Shown one piece after another: positions 23,287-31,625 of a stretch of 64,000 nt of DNA. The translations under genes and the position numbers were made by a program. The number at the start of each line of letters is the position of its first letter. Within the stretch, counting starts at the first letter, position 1. Origin of the DNA: Geosporobacter subterraneus DSM 17957 (GTDB taxonomy: Bacteria > Bacillota > Clostridia > Peptostreptococcales > Thermotaleaceae); assembly GCF_900142145.1 (NCBI RefSeq), contig NZ_FQZV01000005.1, positions 55,390 to 119,389 of the forward strand, written 5' to 3'. The notes beneath the pieces were generated by a model, which saw only the letters and a list, made by a program, of their open reading frames with translations, was not told where the DNA came from and made no database searches.

Positions 23287-23883
23287 ATGATAAAGGACAT
23301 AACTTTAGAGGAGCATATTATAAGACGAAAAAGAATACCGATTCTCATAGAGAGCAAAGAGTGGCGAAATCTCTTTGAAGAAAATTCCACGAAACAAATG
23401 CGAAAAATTTCTAAGGAATTAGAAGCGATGATCTCAGAAGAAAAATCAGCTGCACAGCTCCTGCGAAACTGCCAGAGGCAGAAAAAGATATTTATGGAAA
23501 GAATCCTTAGACTTTCAGATGAAGTAAACTCCGGGGATAATCCGGTGGCCTTGGAGCAGTTGGAGGCTACTAAAAGAGGCATAATTGATATCAATCAGCA
23601 AATGGAAGAATTGCAGTTCAAACTGGACACACTTCCTAAGGAGATTGATCGTCTCAACCTGGAACTACTGAAAGAAACAGTGGGCATTGCTTATGAAGAT
23701 ATCCGCATTAGCGGTCAAAAACTGCCTAAATTGACAGAAGAAATCCTTCAACTAAGGCAAAGCCTCACAGAAAAATGGGAGGAAAAAATTCAAACGGAAA
23801 CCCGTGTTCAAGAGTTGTACTCCTATTTACACAATACCTTAGGTCACGAAGAGACCGATAAACTGGATAAACAATTTCTATAA
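23287..23883 (+). CDS. Coiled-coil protein of unknown function
   Basis: 198 residues from the ATG at 23287 (GGAGG nine bases upstream). The in-frame GTG at 23257 would fall at the transcription start. The protein is strongly helical and charged, with long heptad stretches: I-S-K-E-L-E-A-M-I-S-E-E-K-S-A-A-Q-L-L and I-I-D-I-N-Q-Q-M-E-E-L-Q-F-K-L-D-T-L-P-K-E-I-D-R-L. No signal peptide, membrane helix or enzyme motif is visible. It has its own sigma-A promoter and a terminator, so it is a single-gene unit. I do not recognise the family. Confidence 0.7.
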   Translation: MIKDITLEEHIIRRKRIPILIESKEWRNLFEENSTKQMRKISKELEAMISEEKSAAQLLRNCQRQKKIFMERILRLSDEVNSGDNPVALEQLEATKRGIIDINQQMEELQFKLDTLPKEIDRLNLELLKETVGIAYEDIRISGQKLPKLTEEILQLRQSLTEKWEEKIQTETRVQELYSYLHNTLGHEETDKLDKQFL

Positions 23884-23884
23884 A

Positions 23885-23908
23885 GTACGCGTGAGCGTAC
23901 TTTTGTTG
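23885..23908 (+). terminator. Terminator after the coiled-coil gene
   Basis: AAGTACGC-GTGA-GCGTACTT followed by a short T-tract, a perfect 8-bp stem. Confidence 0.75.
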
Positions 23909-23929
23909 TAAGAGAATGCAATATAGTGA

Positions 23930-24057
23930 TATAGATTTACGCGTCTACAATAAAATGTTGTTTTGTAGGGGCAGACCTGCGTGTCTGCCCGCTTTTTCGG
24001 GACGACACATAGGTCGCCCCCTACATTTATCTTTCATTTTACTGGCGTAAATCTATA
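23930..24057. repeat. Dispersed repeat, family A, copy C (inverted)
   Basis: Perfect 13-bp inverted ends TATAGATTTACGC (23930-23942) and GCGTAAATCTATA (24045-24057). The core is the reverse of copies A and B: GTAGGGGCAGACC...GTCTGCCC first, then GGGACGACAC...GGTCGCCCCCTAC. It is the best-preserved copy, about 128 bp with no coding capacity, consistent with a MITE. Confidence 0.68.
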
Positions 24058-24169
24058 GAATCTTTTACGAGTAAAAAGGAATTTATAAGAAAAAATAGAA
24101 ATATAGGATGGGACGTAGGGTATCAATCTGCCCCGAAAAAGTTTGTCCCATAAGGGAGTTATAAAATAA

Positions 24170-24589
24170 ATGATTAAGGGTATAGGTATTGATATCATTG
24201 AGGTGGAGAGAATAAAAAGTGCCTTAGGCAGGAATAGCAAATTTCTCCAAAGAATTTTCACAGAAAAGGAAATAAAATACTTTGAAGAAAACAATTTTCA
24301 GGCTGTTTCCATAGCCGGAAATTTTGCGGCTAAGGAAGCCGTTGTAAAAGCCCTTGGAACCGGCTTGAGGGGTTTTTCGTGGAATCAGTTGGAAATACAA
24401 AGAGATTCTTTAGGAAAGCCAATGGTAATACTGTATGGACAAGCAAAAAGTATTGCCGAGGCATTGAAAATTCATGAAATACTAATTACCATTTCCCACA
24501 GCAGAAGTTATGCAGTTGCACAAGCCATAGCGTTAGGGAATCTACAGCATATAAAGGGGAGCGTTGAAAATTATGAAAATTGTAAGTAA
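24170..24589 (+). CDS. acpS: Holo-[acyl-carrier-protein] synthase
   Basis: Transfers 4'-phosphopantetheine from CoA to acyl carrier protein in fatty-acid synthesis. The 139-residue protein has the AcpS signatures G-I-G-I-D-I-I-E-V-E-R-I (metal-binding Asp at residue 8) and F-A-A-K-E-A-V-V-K-A-L-G-T-G (Glu58-type), then I-S-H-S-R-S-Y-A-V-A. The start follows AAGGGAG. Its 3' end overlaps the nnr gene by 17 bp, the common acpS-nnr arrangement of Firmicutes. Confidence 0.95.
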   Translation: MIKGIGIDIIEVERIKSALGRNSKFLQRIFTEKEIKYFEENNFQAVSIAGNFAAKEAVVKALGTGLRGFSWNQLEIQRDSLGKPMVILYGQAKSIAEALKIHEILITISHSRSYAVAQAIALGNLQHIKGSVENYENCK

Positions 24590-26126
24590 CACACAGATGA
24601 AGCAGCTGGATCGTATGACCATTGAACAATATGGGATTCCGGGCATACTGCTTATGGAAAATGCAGGAATTGCCGTTTTTCACGAGGTATATCATCATCT
24701 TCAGATGATGGGAGGCAAGCAGGTAGCTGTTGTCTGTGGACGGGGGAATAATGGCGGAGATGGCTTTGTTGTGGCAAGACAGTTGTTTCAGCATAATATC
24801 AAAGTAAAGGTTTTCATTTCAGGCAACCCTGCTGTAATCGGTGGAGATGCAAAAACAAATCTGGAAATATTAAAGCGTCTGGAGGTTCCTATTGAAGTAA
24901 TATCTCCTGGTGAAAATAAGAATGTTTTTTTAGGTCAACTGAAGCAATATGATTTAATTGTAGATGCAATTTTTGGCATTGGACTGGACCGAAATGTTGA
25001 TGAATTCATCGGCCGTGTTATAGAAACCATTAATGAAGCTGAAAAGACGGTAGTTTCCATTGATATTCCTTCCGGAGTGAATGCGGCTGATGGCAGTATT
25101 TGCGGCACTGCAGTGAAGGCCCACAAAACCATAGTATTTCAATTGCCAAAATTGGGGAACATAAATTATCCAGGAAGTTACTATACCGGAGAAATGATTG
25201 TTAAAAATATTGGAATTCCCCAGGAAGCAATCATCTCCCTAAACCCGCGGATACAGATGATTACCACCGATTGGGTCAAATCAATACTGCCGAAGCGGAA
25301 GGCGGATACTCATAAAGGCGATTATGGAAGAGTCTATATTGTTGCCGGCTCCACAGGCATGACAGGGGCTGCAATGCTTACCTGCGAGGCAGTATTGAGA
25401 AGCGGTGCAGGCTTGGTAAAGGTTGCTATCCCTCAAAGCTTGAACAATATTATGGAAGTCCGGTTGACAGAGGCCATAACGGTACCATTGCCAGAGCTTA
25501 AAAAAGGCGTTGTTGGAATTAGTGATATAGAAAAAATCATGAAAACCATGAGTCAAAGCGATGCAGTTGCTGTAGGACCGGGAAGCGGCCAAAGCCGTGA
25601 ATTGGAAGAAGTTTTGAGAAATATATTTGAAAATTCCACTACCCCTATTGTCTTAGATGCCGACGCTCTGAACTCACTGGCCAACAGAAAAGAACTGCTG
25701 AAACTGCTGAAAGGTCCTGCAGTACTAACCCCTCATCCAATGGAGATGGCGCGATTGACCCAAATTGCAGTAGAGGACATTCAAAAAAATCGGGTTGAAA
25801 TAGCCGGGGAATTTGCACAAAAATGGAACGTAATTGTTGTATTGAAGGGAGCTAGAACTGTTGTTGCAGCACCATCTGGTGAAATCTTTATCAATACTAC
25901 AGGTAATCCGGGTATGGCAACAGCCGGAAGCGGAGATGTACTAACCGGCATTATTACAGGTTTTATAGCACAAGGAATTGAACCGGTTTCAGCTACTGCA
26001 GCTGCTGTATATATACACGGCTTAGCCGGTGATATGGCTGCCGGAGATATTGGAGAATATGGAATGATGGCTGGAGATATTGTGACCCATCTGCCCCATG
26101 CACTAAAGAAGATTGTGGGTAAGTAA
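24573..26126 (+). CDS. nnr: Bifunctional NAD(P)H-hydrate repair enzyme
   Basis: Repairs hydrated NAD(P)H. The N-terminal epimerase domain (YjeF_N, about residues 1-215) has M-E-N-A-G and G-R-G-N-N-G-G-D-G-F-V-V-A-R. The C-terminal ADP/ATP-dependent dehydratase (about 225-515) has K-G-D-Y-G-R-V-Y-I-V-A-G-S, L-T-P-H-P-M-E-M-A-R and A-G-S-G-D-V-L-T-G-I-I. Both domains look complete. Start choice is between ATG 24573 and TTG 24564, since AAAGGGGAG is closer to the latter. I prefer ATG. A CBS-domain gene follows. Confidence 0.94.
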   Translation: MKIVSNTQMKQLDRMTIEQYGIPGILLMENAGIAVFHEVYHHLQMMGGKQVAVVCGRGNNGGDGFVVARQLFQHNIKVKVFISGNPAVIGGDAKTNLEILKRLEVPIEVISPGENKNVFLGQLKQYDLIVDAIFGIGLDRNVDEFIGRVIETINEAEKTVVSIDIPSGVNAADGSICGTAVKAHKTIVFQLPKLGNINYPGSYYTGEMIVKNIGIPQEAIISLNPRIQMITTDWVKSILPKRKADTHKGDYGRVYIVAGSTGMTGAAMLTCEAVLRSGAGLVKVAIPQSLNNIMEVRLTEAITVPLPELKKGVVGISDIEKIMKTMSQSDAVAVGPGSGQSRELEEVLRNIFENSTTPIVLDADALNSLANRKELLKLLKGPAVLTPHPMEMARLTQIAVEDIQKNRVEIAGEFAQKWNVIVVLKGARTVVAAPSGEIFINTTGNPGMATAGSGDVLTGIITGFIAQGIEPVSATAAAVYIHGLAGDMAAGDIGEYGMMAGDIVTHLPHALKKIVGK

Positions 26127-26139
26127 AGGAGGTGCTTCC

Positions 26140-26586
26140 ATGAAAGCAAAGGATATTATGAACCGCCGGATTATCACCGTGAAGGAAGAAATGACGGTAG
26201 ACGAAACCGCAAGGATTCTGCTGGAAAACAAAATAAGTGGAGTCCCGGTAGTGGATGACCAAAATCAAGTTATTGGAATTGTTTCAGAAACGGATTTGAT
26301 TTATCGTGAAAAGCATCTGCATATTCCAAGCTTTATTTCAATTCTGGACGGTGTTATTTTTCTGGAAAGTACTAAGGAATTAGAGCACCAGGTAAGAAAA
26401 ATGGCAGCTTATAAGGTTAGGGATGTTATGACCAGGAAGGTGCTTACCATCCAAGAGGATACGGAACTGGAAGACATTGTAGATATTATTGTTGAGAAGA
26501 GGATTAATCGGCTTCCTGTGGTAGATCAAGAAGGGAAGCTGGTAGGAATTGTTACCCGGTCAGATATTTTGAGACATATAATTTAA
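26140..26586 (+). CDS. CBS-domain pair protein
   Basis: 148 residues consisting of a CBS pair. The first CBS is about residues 1-60 (K-A-K-D-I-M-N-R-R-I-I-T-V ... I-S-G-V-P-V-V-D-D-Q-N-Q-V-I-G-I-V-S-E-T-D-L). The second is about 90-148 (V-R-D-V-M-T-R-K-V-L-T-I ... I-N-R-L-P-V-V-D-Q-E-G-K-L-V-G-I-V-T-R-S-D-I-L). Such proteins sense adenosyl compounds and often resemble IMP dehydrogenase regulatory modules. AAAGGAGGTG lies before the ATG at 26140. The function is otherwise unassigned. Confidence 0.85.
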   Translation: MKAKDIMNRRIITVKEEMTVDETARILLENKISGVPVVDDQNQVIGIVSETDLIYREKHLHIPSFISILDGVIFLESTKELEHQVRKMAAYKVRDVMTRKVLTIQEDTELEDIVDIIVEKRINRLPVVDQEGKLVGIVTRSDILRHII

Positions 26587-26590
26587 AAAA

Positions 26591-26623
26591 CAACGTAAAG
26601 ATGATATAAGAATCTTTACGTTG
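26591..26623 (+). promoter_or_regulatory. 12-bp perfect hairpin touching the gerS-like ribosome site
   Basis: CAACGTAAAGAT (26591-26602) and ATCTTTACGTTG (26612-26623) are perfect inverted repeats with a 9-nt loop. The last stem base is the first G of GGAGGT, the ribosome site of the following lipoprotein gene. No T-run follows, so it is unlikely to be a plain terminator. It may control translation or RNA stability. Confidence 0.5.
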
Positions 26624-26635
26624 GAGGTATTTTTC

Positions 26636-27277
26636 ATGAGAAGCTATAAAGTCATGCTGTTGTTTCTCATATTACTGGCATTGACTATATCAGGCTGTGC
26701 CCCGAAAAGCGATGAGCAGATCTATTATGAATCACAGAGGCTTTTGAATAAAATAGAGAGCTATTTTTGTGAAGCGCAAATAACTGTGATTGGCAATAAG
26801 GATCCTCAGCACTATAAGATGCGTCAGTGGTTTAGAAAGCCTGATCAATATAGGCTGGAAGTGTTGGAACCTGAAGAACTAAAAGGAAACATCACCTTAT
26901 CAGACGGTAAGCGGGCTTGGATTTATCATCCAGGAATCGAGGAAACCTGGGTGATGGAGGATTTCAGGAATTCAGAAAAACAAAACATGTTTCTAGGCTA
27001 CTTTATAAAAAACACTTTGGAAACGGAGCAAGTAACGCTAAATAGAGAGAAAATAAACAACAAGGTATATCTGGTCATTGATACCATGATTCCAGGCAAC
27101 CATGTTTATTTCCATATGGAAAAGCTATGGTTTGATATAGAAACCATGGAGCCTCATCGGCTACAGGTTCTAGATTCAGAACATCGGGTACGTATTGATG
27201 TTCGCTACGAGAATTTTGAGTATAATCCAAAGCTGGAGGACAATCTGTTCAGAATTTCCGGATCAAGCAGTTCATAG
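26636..27277 (+). CDS. GerS-like LolA-fold lipoprotein
   Basis: 213 residues from the ATG at 26636 (GGAGGT eight bases upstream). The lipoprotein signal ends I-S-G-C. The mature part resembles LolA/LolB-fold lipoproteins (COG2834): M-R-Q-W-F-R-K-P-D-Q-Y-R-L-E-V, I-T-L-S-D-G-K-R-A-W-I-Y-H-P, and L-W-F-D-I-E-T-M-E-P-H-R-L-Q-V. In Clostridioides difficile, gerS encodes such a lipoprotein needed for spore cortex breakdown and lies in an operon with alanine racemase alr2. Here alr also follows, which supports a GerS-type role. The assignment rests on fold, lipobox and gene order. Confidence 0.65.
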   Translation: MRSYKVMLLFLILLALTISGCAPKSDEQIYYESQRLLNKIESYFCEAQITVIGNKDPQHYKMRQWFRKPDQYRLEVLEPEELKGNITLSDGKRAWIYHPGIEETWVMEDFRNSEKQNMFLGYFIKNTLETEQVTLNREKINNKVYLVIDTMIPGNHVYFHMEKLWFDIETMEPHRLQVLDSEHRVRIDVRYENFEYNPKLEDNLFRISGSSSS

Positions 27278-27329
27278 GGGACGTATAGAATGTAAATATA
27301 CAGAACGATCCCTATAAAGGGCAGTATTT

Positions 27330-27358
27330 GTAGGGAACGGCCTCTGTGCCGTTCCGTA
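27330..27358. repeat. Partial dispersed repeat (hairpin only), copy D
   Basis: GTAGGGAACGGC...GCCGTTCCGTA, with GGAACGGC (27334-27341) pairing GCCGTTCC (27348-27355). It matches the first hairpin of the family A repeats in layout, but the second hairpin and outer ends are missing. Confidence 0.45.
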
Positions 27359-27444
27359 TGAGTCAATTCTGCCTCTATCTAGCAGAATATATGGGGATTG
27401 TCAACGGAAAATGATGAAATGGGACGAATGAGGAGGAAACAAAA

Positions 27445-28620
27445 GTGATTGCATTAGAAAAAACAAGACCTGTATGGATCGAAGTAAATTTAGATCATTT
27501 GGCTCACAATATGAAAGAAGTAAGAAAAGCTGTAAAGACAGGAGTTTTGGTTACTGCTGTGATTAAGGCCGATGGATATGGGCATGGAGCTGTAGAAATT
27601 GCAGATACGCTGCTGAAAAATGGCGCAGACCGTTTAGCTGTAGCTACCCTTTCCGAGGCTATTGAGCTGAGGCGGGTTTATGAAGAGGTTCCTATTTTAG
27701 TAATGGGGTATACACCCGAAAGTTGTGCTGAAGAGGTTGTGAAAAATAACATCATCCAGACGGTCTATTCCTTTGAACAGGCGGAGGGCTTTTCTAAAGC
27801 AGCTCAATTATTTGAAAAAGAAGCAGTTCTTCATATAAAAGTAGATACAGGAATGAGCAGACTCGGTTTTCAGCCAGATATTACCACTGTAGAAGCCATA
27901 AAAAAAATTGCAGAACTGCCGAATATAAAAATAGAAGGCATATTCACCCACTTTGCTGTAGCTGATGAAAAGGATAAAAGCTTTACCAACCAGCAATATT
28001 CAAAATTTATGGAGCTAGTTGAAAGATTGAATATGGATGGTGTTAGAATACCTATCCAACACTGTTCTAACAGCGCGGCAATTATTGATTTGCAGCACTA
28101 TAATCTGGATATGGTGCGGGCAGGAATTATGCTCTATGGACTCTATCCCTCCGATGAGGTTAATAAGGAGGAGGTAAAGCTAAAGCAAGTAATGGCATTA
28201 AAGGCTAAGATATCCCATCTGAAGGAGCTCGGACCAGGGATTGGTGTGAGTTATGGTTTAAAGCATGTCACTGCCGGTAAGGCGAAAATTGCAACGCTGC
28301 CCATAGGTTACGCCGATGGATTTACGAGAATGTTGTCGGGAAAAGCAGAGGTGCTTGTAAAAGGCAATAGAGTTCCAGTGATTGGAAGAATTTGCATGGA
28401 TCAATGTATGATTGATGTAACCGGTATTGACGATCTTCATAGAGGAGATGTAGTAACCATAATCGGAAGAGAAGGAGAGCAGGAGATTTCCATAGACGAA
28501 GTTGCAGCGAAACTGGGAACCATTAATTATGAGGTAGTTTGCATGATGGGCAAGCGAATCCCCCGTGTGTATATTCGTAAGGGCGAGGTTATTAAAATTA
28601 AGGATTATTTGCTGGAGTAA
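27445..28620 (+). CDS. alr: Alanine racemase
   Basis: PLP enzyme making D-alanine for peptidoglycan, and relevant to spore germination control. The GTG start follows AGGAGG by eight bases. The PLP lysine is in A-V-I-K-A-D-G-Y-G-H-G-A (near residue 40). The catalytic Tyr is in G-V-S-Y-G-L (near 270). G-R-I-C-M-D-Q-C-M-I-D is also present. The 391-residue length is typical. It lies between the GerS-like gene and the ndoAI-ndoA pair, and the latter neighbourhood is the same as in Bacillus. Confidence 0.97.
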   Translation: MIALEKTRPVWIEVNLDHLAHNMKEVRKAVKTGVLVTAVIKADGYGHGAVEIADTLLKNGADRLAVATLSEAIELRRVYEEVPILVMGYTPESCAEEVVKNNIIQTVYSFEQAEGFSKAAQLFEKEAVLHIKVDTGMSRLGFQPDITTVEAIKKIAELPNIKIEGIFTHFAVADEKDKSFTNQQYSKFMELVERLNMDGVRIPIQHCSNSAAIIDLQHYNLDMVRAGIMLYGLYPSDEVNKEEVKLKQVMALKAKISHLKELGPGIGVSYGLKHVTAGKAKIATLPIGYADGFTRMLSGKAEVLVKGNRVPVIGRICMDQCMIDVTGIDDLHRGDVVTIIGREGEQEISIDEVAAKLGTINYEVVCMMGKRIPRVYIRKGEVIKIKDYLLE

Positions 28621-28622
28621 AA

Positions 28623-28640
28623 AGAAAGTGAAAACTTTCT
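28623..28640 (+). terminator. Hairpin after alr (weak terminator)
   Basis: AGAAAGT-GAAA-ACTTTCT, a 7-bp stem, 3 bp after the alr stop. It lacks a clear T-run, so termination may be partial. Confidence 0.4.
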
Positions 28641-28666
28641 AAGTAGGGTATAAAAAGGTAGTCATA

Positions 28667-28696
28667 TTGACACACTTATAATGAATAGTATATAAT
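28667..28696 (+). promoter_or_regulatory. Sigma-A promoter of the toxin-antitoxin pair
   Basis: A perfect -35 TTGACA (28667-28672) and a perfect -10 TATAAT (28691-28696) with an 18-bp spacer. It lies 90 bp ahead of the antitoxin start. Confidence 0.8.
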
Positions 28697-28785
28697 TGGA
28701 TATATATTTTTGTATATACTATAGTGGATGATTCTGTCTTAATATAAAGTATTTTTATTTTTGGTACTTTTTTGGAGGTGTTTCT

Positions 28786-29061
28786 GTGGCTGAGTCTAAG
28801 CGGATTATTATAAGCTTGCCGGACAGTTTGTTGAGAGAAGTAGATGATATTGTGGAAGTGGAGAAACGAAATCGAAGTGAATGCATCCGTGAGGCTATGC
28901 GGCTGTACATTCGGGAAAGAAAAAAGATCCAAATTCGTGAAACCATGAAGAAGGGCTACAGGGAGATGGGCGCGATCAATTTAGCCTTAGCTGAAACAGG
29001 AATACATTCGGATTTTCAAACACTCGAAGGCTATGTAGCAAAGCTAGCGGAGTGTGAGTAG
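28786..29061 (+). CDS. ndoAI: Antitoxin NdoAI (EndoAI), ribbon-helix-helix
   Basis: 91 residues with a GTG start after GGAGGTG. The N-terminal ribbon-helix-helix segment [33 protein letters not shown] matches the CopG/RHH antitoxin of the MazF-type toxin EndoA in Bacillus. The C-terminal half should wrap the toxin. Its stop overlaps the ribosome-binding area of the toxin gene, two bases before the toxin start, indicating translational coupling. Confidence 0.92.
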   Translation: MAESKRIIISLPDSLLREVDDIVEVEKRNRSECIREAMRLYIRERKKIQIRETMKKGYREMGAINLALAETGIHSDFQTLEGYVAKLAECE

Positions 29062-29062
29062 C

Positions 29063-29413
29063 GTGATTGTAAAAAGAGGCGATATTTTTTATGCAGATCT
29101 CAGTCCTGTGATTGGTTCAGAACAAGGCGGCGTTAGACCTGTTCTCATTGTTCAGAATGATGTTGGTAATAAATACAGCCCTACGGTGATCGTAGCGGCG
29201 ATTACTTCTCAGATCAATAAGGCAAAGCTACCTACGCATTTAGAAATAAGTGCCACAGAGTATGGGCTGTCAAAGGACTCGGTTGTGCTGTTGGAGCAAA
29301 TCAGAACTATTGACAAGAAAAGACTTCGGGAAAAGTTGGGACATTTGGATGAAGAGATGATGCATAAGGTGGATGAGGCCTTGTCTATCAGCTTTGGGTT
29401 AGTGGACTTTTAA
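29063..29413 (+). CDS. ndoA: mRNA interferase NdoA/EndoA (MazF family)
   Basis: Sequence-specific endoribonuclease toxin, 116 residues. The start is set at the GTG at 29063, giving [28 protein letters not shown]. This matches Bacillus EndoA from its first residue. The upstream GTG at 29054 would add three residues and overlap the antitoxin. Catalytic Arg (in G-G-V-R-P) and Thr (in A-A-I-T-S-Q) are intact. Family members cut single-stranded RNA at UACAU-type sites. A terminator follows directly. Confidence 0.95.
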   Translation: MIVKRGDIFYADLSPVIGSEQGGVRPVLIVQNDVGNKYSPTVIVAAITSQINKAKLPTHLEISATEYGLSKDSVVLLEQIRTIDKKRLREKLGHLDEEMMHKVDEALSISFGLVDF

Positions 29414-29438
29414 GACGGTATAAAAACCGTCTTTTATT
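29412..29438 (+). terminator. Terminator after ndoA
   Basis: AAGACGGT (29412-29419) pairs with ACCGTCTT (29426-29433), then a T-rich tract. Confidence 0.85.
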
Positions 29439-29610
29439 ATTTTTGTTGTATTTTTGGATATATTTGTAATGAAAAAATAATATTGCCTGTGAAATATAGT
29501 AAGCCTTTCTAGAGGTTTTATGATAAAATAGACTTAGATTTCGTCATTCTGCACCATGGTTTGATAGAATACTTTATATTTCCCAGGCAATAGACAAAGG
29601 AGGAATAAGG

Positions 29611-30105
29611 ATGTGGAAAAATTTAAGAAATAGCAAACTGTACGTAGCTGTATTAGGGGTATTTGTTCTAACTGTTGTTTTTGCTCAAGTGGGTAAGGCC
29701 GGTTATTTTGAACCGGGTACCAAGGAAGATCCAATCGTAACCCAGACATATGTGGAAAAGAGAAATGAACAGCTTCGTTATTACATAGATCAAAAAATTG
29801 AAGAATTGAACAGTAAACTGAATCAAACACAAGCTAATCAATTCTTTCAGGTAATAGAAGTGCAAAAAGGTCAAAAGGTTATTTGCAGAGCCAGCACAGA
29901 ATTGATTGTACGTTCAGGACAAGCAAAAGCTATTGCCAGTAGTGCCGGCGGGTTATCCAACCTAATTTCAGGAAAAGATCTAAAATCCGGTGAGATTGTG
30001 CCAATGAACCAGTTGATCCTAGTGCCGAGGGATGATGGAAGAGGATTAGATGTTACAGCGGATAAGACCTTTATTCTTATTAAAGGCGGTTACGATATCA
30101 AATAA
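29611..30105 (+). CDS. Exported protein of unknown function at the head of the polysaccharide locus
   Basis: 164 residues after AAAGGAGG. The N-terminus has a basic stretch and one membrane segment (about 11-29). A short helical, Gln/Glu-rich linker follows (Y-I-D-Q-K-I-E-E-L-N-S-K-L). The C-terminal globular part (about 85-164) reads V-I-C-R-A-S-T-E-L-I-V-R-S-G-Q-A ... G-L-S-N-L-I-S-G-K-D-L. I know no function for it. It precedes the flippase gene by about 20 bp on the same strand, so it is likely part of the cell-wall polymer operon. Confidence 0.65.
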   Translation: MWKNLRNSKLYVAVLGVFVLTVVFAQVGKAGYFEPGTKEDPIVTQTYVEKRNEQLRYYIDQKIEELNSKLNQTQANQFFQVIEVQKGQKVICRASTELIVRSGQAKAIASSAGGLSNLISGKDLKSGEIVPMNQLILVPRDDGRGLDVTADKTFILIKGGYDIK

Positions 30106-30128
30106 TATGATTGTTTGGAGAGAATAGC

Positions 30129-31625
30129 ATGGCCAGTATAAATCAAATGTTGAAAAATGTAGCAAAAGATACAGTTTATTATACGGCTGCAAAGGTTGTA
30201 GCAGGCTTGATGGGAATTCTATCTGTCAAGCTTTTTACAAGTCTTTTTGCACCGGATGTATTCGGGGATTATTCCATTGTCAGCACAACAGTGAATATGC
30301 TGTTGATGATTGTATTTGGCTGGCTGTTTCACTCAGCAATTCGCTTTTCTCAGGAATATCAAGCGGTGGAGGAAAAAAAGAAATTTTACTCTACCCTGTT
30401 TTTGTGTTCGGCAGCAGTTTCCGTCCTGACGGTTTTTATCGGAGGGTTTCTGCTTTTCTTTCTGCAAAACAGCATTGATAAAGGTTTGACAATCTTGATT
30501 TTGGGTGGCATACTATTTCTAGGCACCCAGAGCAATGCTTTAATTCTGTTTAATCTGCTTCGGGCTGAACGTATGAGCAGGCTTTATTCTTTGCTGACCA
30601 TAGGCTACAGTGTCTTAAAACTGGCAGTGATCTATGTGATGGCCAGGGCTTTGGGCTTTGGGGCAGACAGTATTTTCTGGAGTGGAGCCCTATTGGATGT
30701 AGCTGTGATTACCGCTATGGCTTATAAACTTCAAATATGGAAATACTTTGACAAAGACAGCTTTGCACCGCAGTTGCTTAGACGGTTTTTCTCCTATGGC
30801 TCTCCACTCATAGGAGTATCGATTACCACTTGGATCCTATCAGCCTCGGATAAGTATGTTATAAAAATATATCGTACTTCTGCAGAGGTAGGGATCTACT
30901 CCATCAGCTACAGCTTAGTAGCAGCAGGCTTTACACTGGTCAATACCTCTTTAATGCTGGGGTTATACCCTATTATTTTGAAGACATGGAAAGAGCATGG
31001 GAAAAAAGGTACTGAGGAACTCATGGGGAAAATACTCCGGTACTATTTGATTATGACGATACCTGCCTTTGTGGGATTAAGTGTCCTTGCGCTGCCGGCC
31101 CTTACAGTATTGTCATCACCGGATTATATCAGTGGATATACCGTTATCCCCTGGGTTGCACTAGGGCTTCTCTTCCAAGGATTGACGGAATATGTAACCA
31201 AGGTTTGGGAGCTTCAGGAGAATACGAAGACCATCTTTTATTTAATGATTGTAGCAGCAATCGTGAATATACTGCTAAATATTGTGATGGTGCCTTATTA
31301 TGGGTTTTACGCTGCGGCCATTACCACAGCTGCATCTTACTTGATTTACCTTATATTGGCATTGGGCCTGTCTCATAAAATATTTGCATGGAAGATATCT
31401 TTGAAGTCTATGGGCAGGATTGCCATAGCTTCATTTATGATGGCGGGAGTTCTGCAGGTGTTTTTGCAGTGGATACATCGAAGTACCCTGCATCTGATCT
31501 TAGGGATCCTATTTGGGGTAGTCGTTTACTTCATTGCCTTGATTCTTGTTGGAGAGTTAAAGGATGAAATCGTCCAGATTCAGGGAGTTTTGAAAAGACG
31601 GAGGAATGAATATGAAGATTATTGA
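30129..31625 (+). CDS. Polysaccharide flippase (Wzx/MOP superfamily)
   Basis: About 498 residues with 12-14 hydrophobic segments, starting at the ATG at 30129 after TTGGAGAG. S-I-N-Q-M-L-K-N-V-A-K-D-T-V-Y-Y-T-A-A-K-V-V-A-G-L-M-G-I resembles the N-terminus of oligosaccharide translocases. S-P-L-I-G-V-S-I-T-T-W-I-L-S-A-S-D-K-Y-V-I in the middle is the typical charged-pair helix. It should flip lipid-linked repeat units across the membrane. It overlaps the DUF4330 gene by 14 bp. Confidence 0.88.
   Translation: MASINQMLKNVAKDTVYYTAAKVVAGLMGILSVKLFTSLFAPDVFGDYSIVSTTVNMLLMIVFGWLFHSAIRFSQEYQAVEEKKKFYSTLFLCSAAVSVLTVFIGGFLLFFLQNSIDKGLTILILGGILFLGTQSNALILFNLLRAERMSRLYSLLTIGYSVLKLAVIYVMARALGFGADSIFWSGALLDVAVITAMAYKLQIWKYFDKDSFAPQLLRRFFSYGSPLIGVSITTWILSASDKYVIKIYRTSAEVGIYSISYSLVAAGFTLVNTSLMLGLYPIILKTWKEHGKKGTEELMGKILRYYLIMTIPAFVGLSVLALPALTVLSSPDYISGYTVIPWVALGLLFQGLTEYVTKVWELQENTKTIFYLMIVAAIVNILLNIVMVPYYGFYAAAITTAASYLIYLILALGLSHKIFAWKISLKSMGRIAIASFMMAGVLQVFLQWIHRSTLHLILGILFGVVVYFIALILVGELKDEIVQIQGVLKRRRNEYEDY

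Noticed and set aside
12212..24057. The repeated GTAGGGG hairpins as a CRISPR array
   Set aside because: Copies are thousands of bases apart, of unequal length and in both orientations, with no regular spacers or cas genes.
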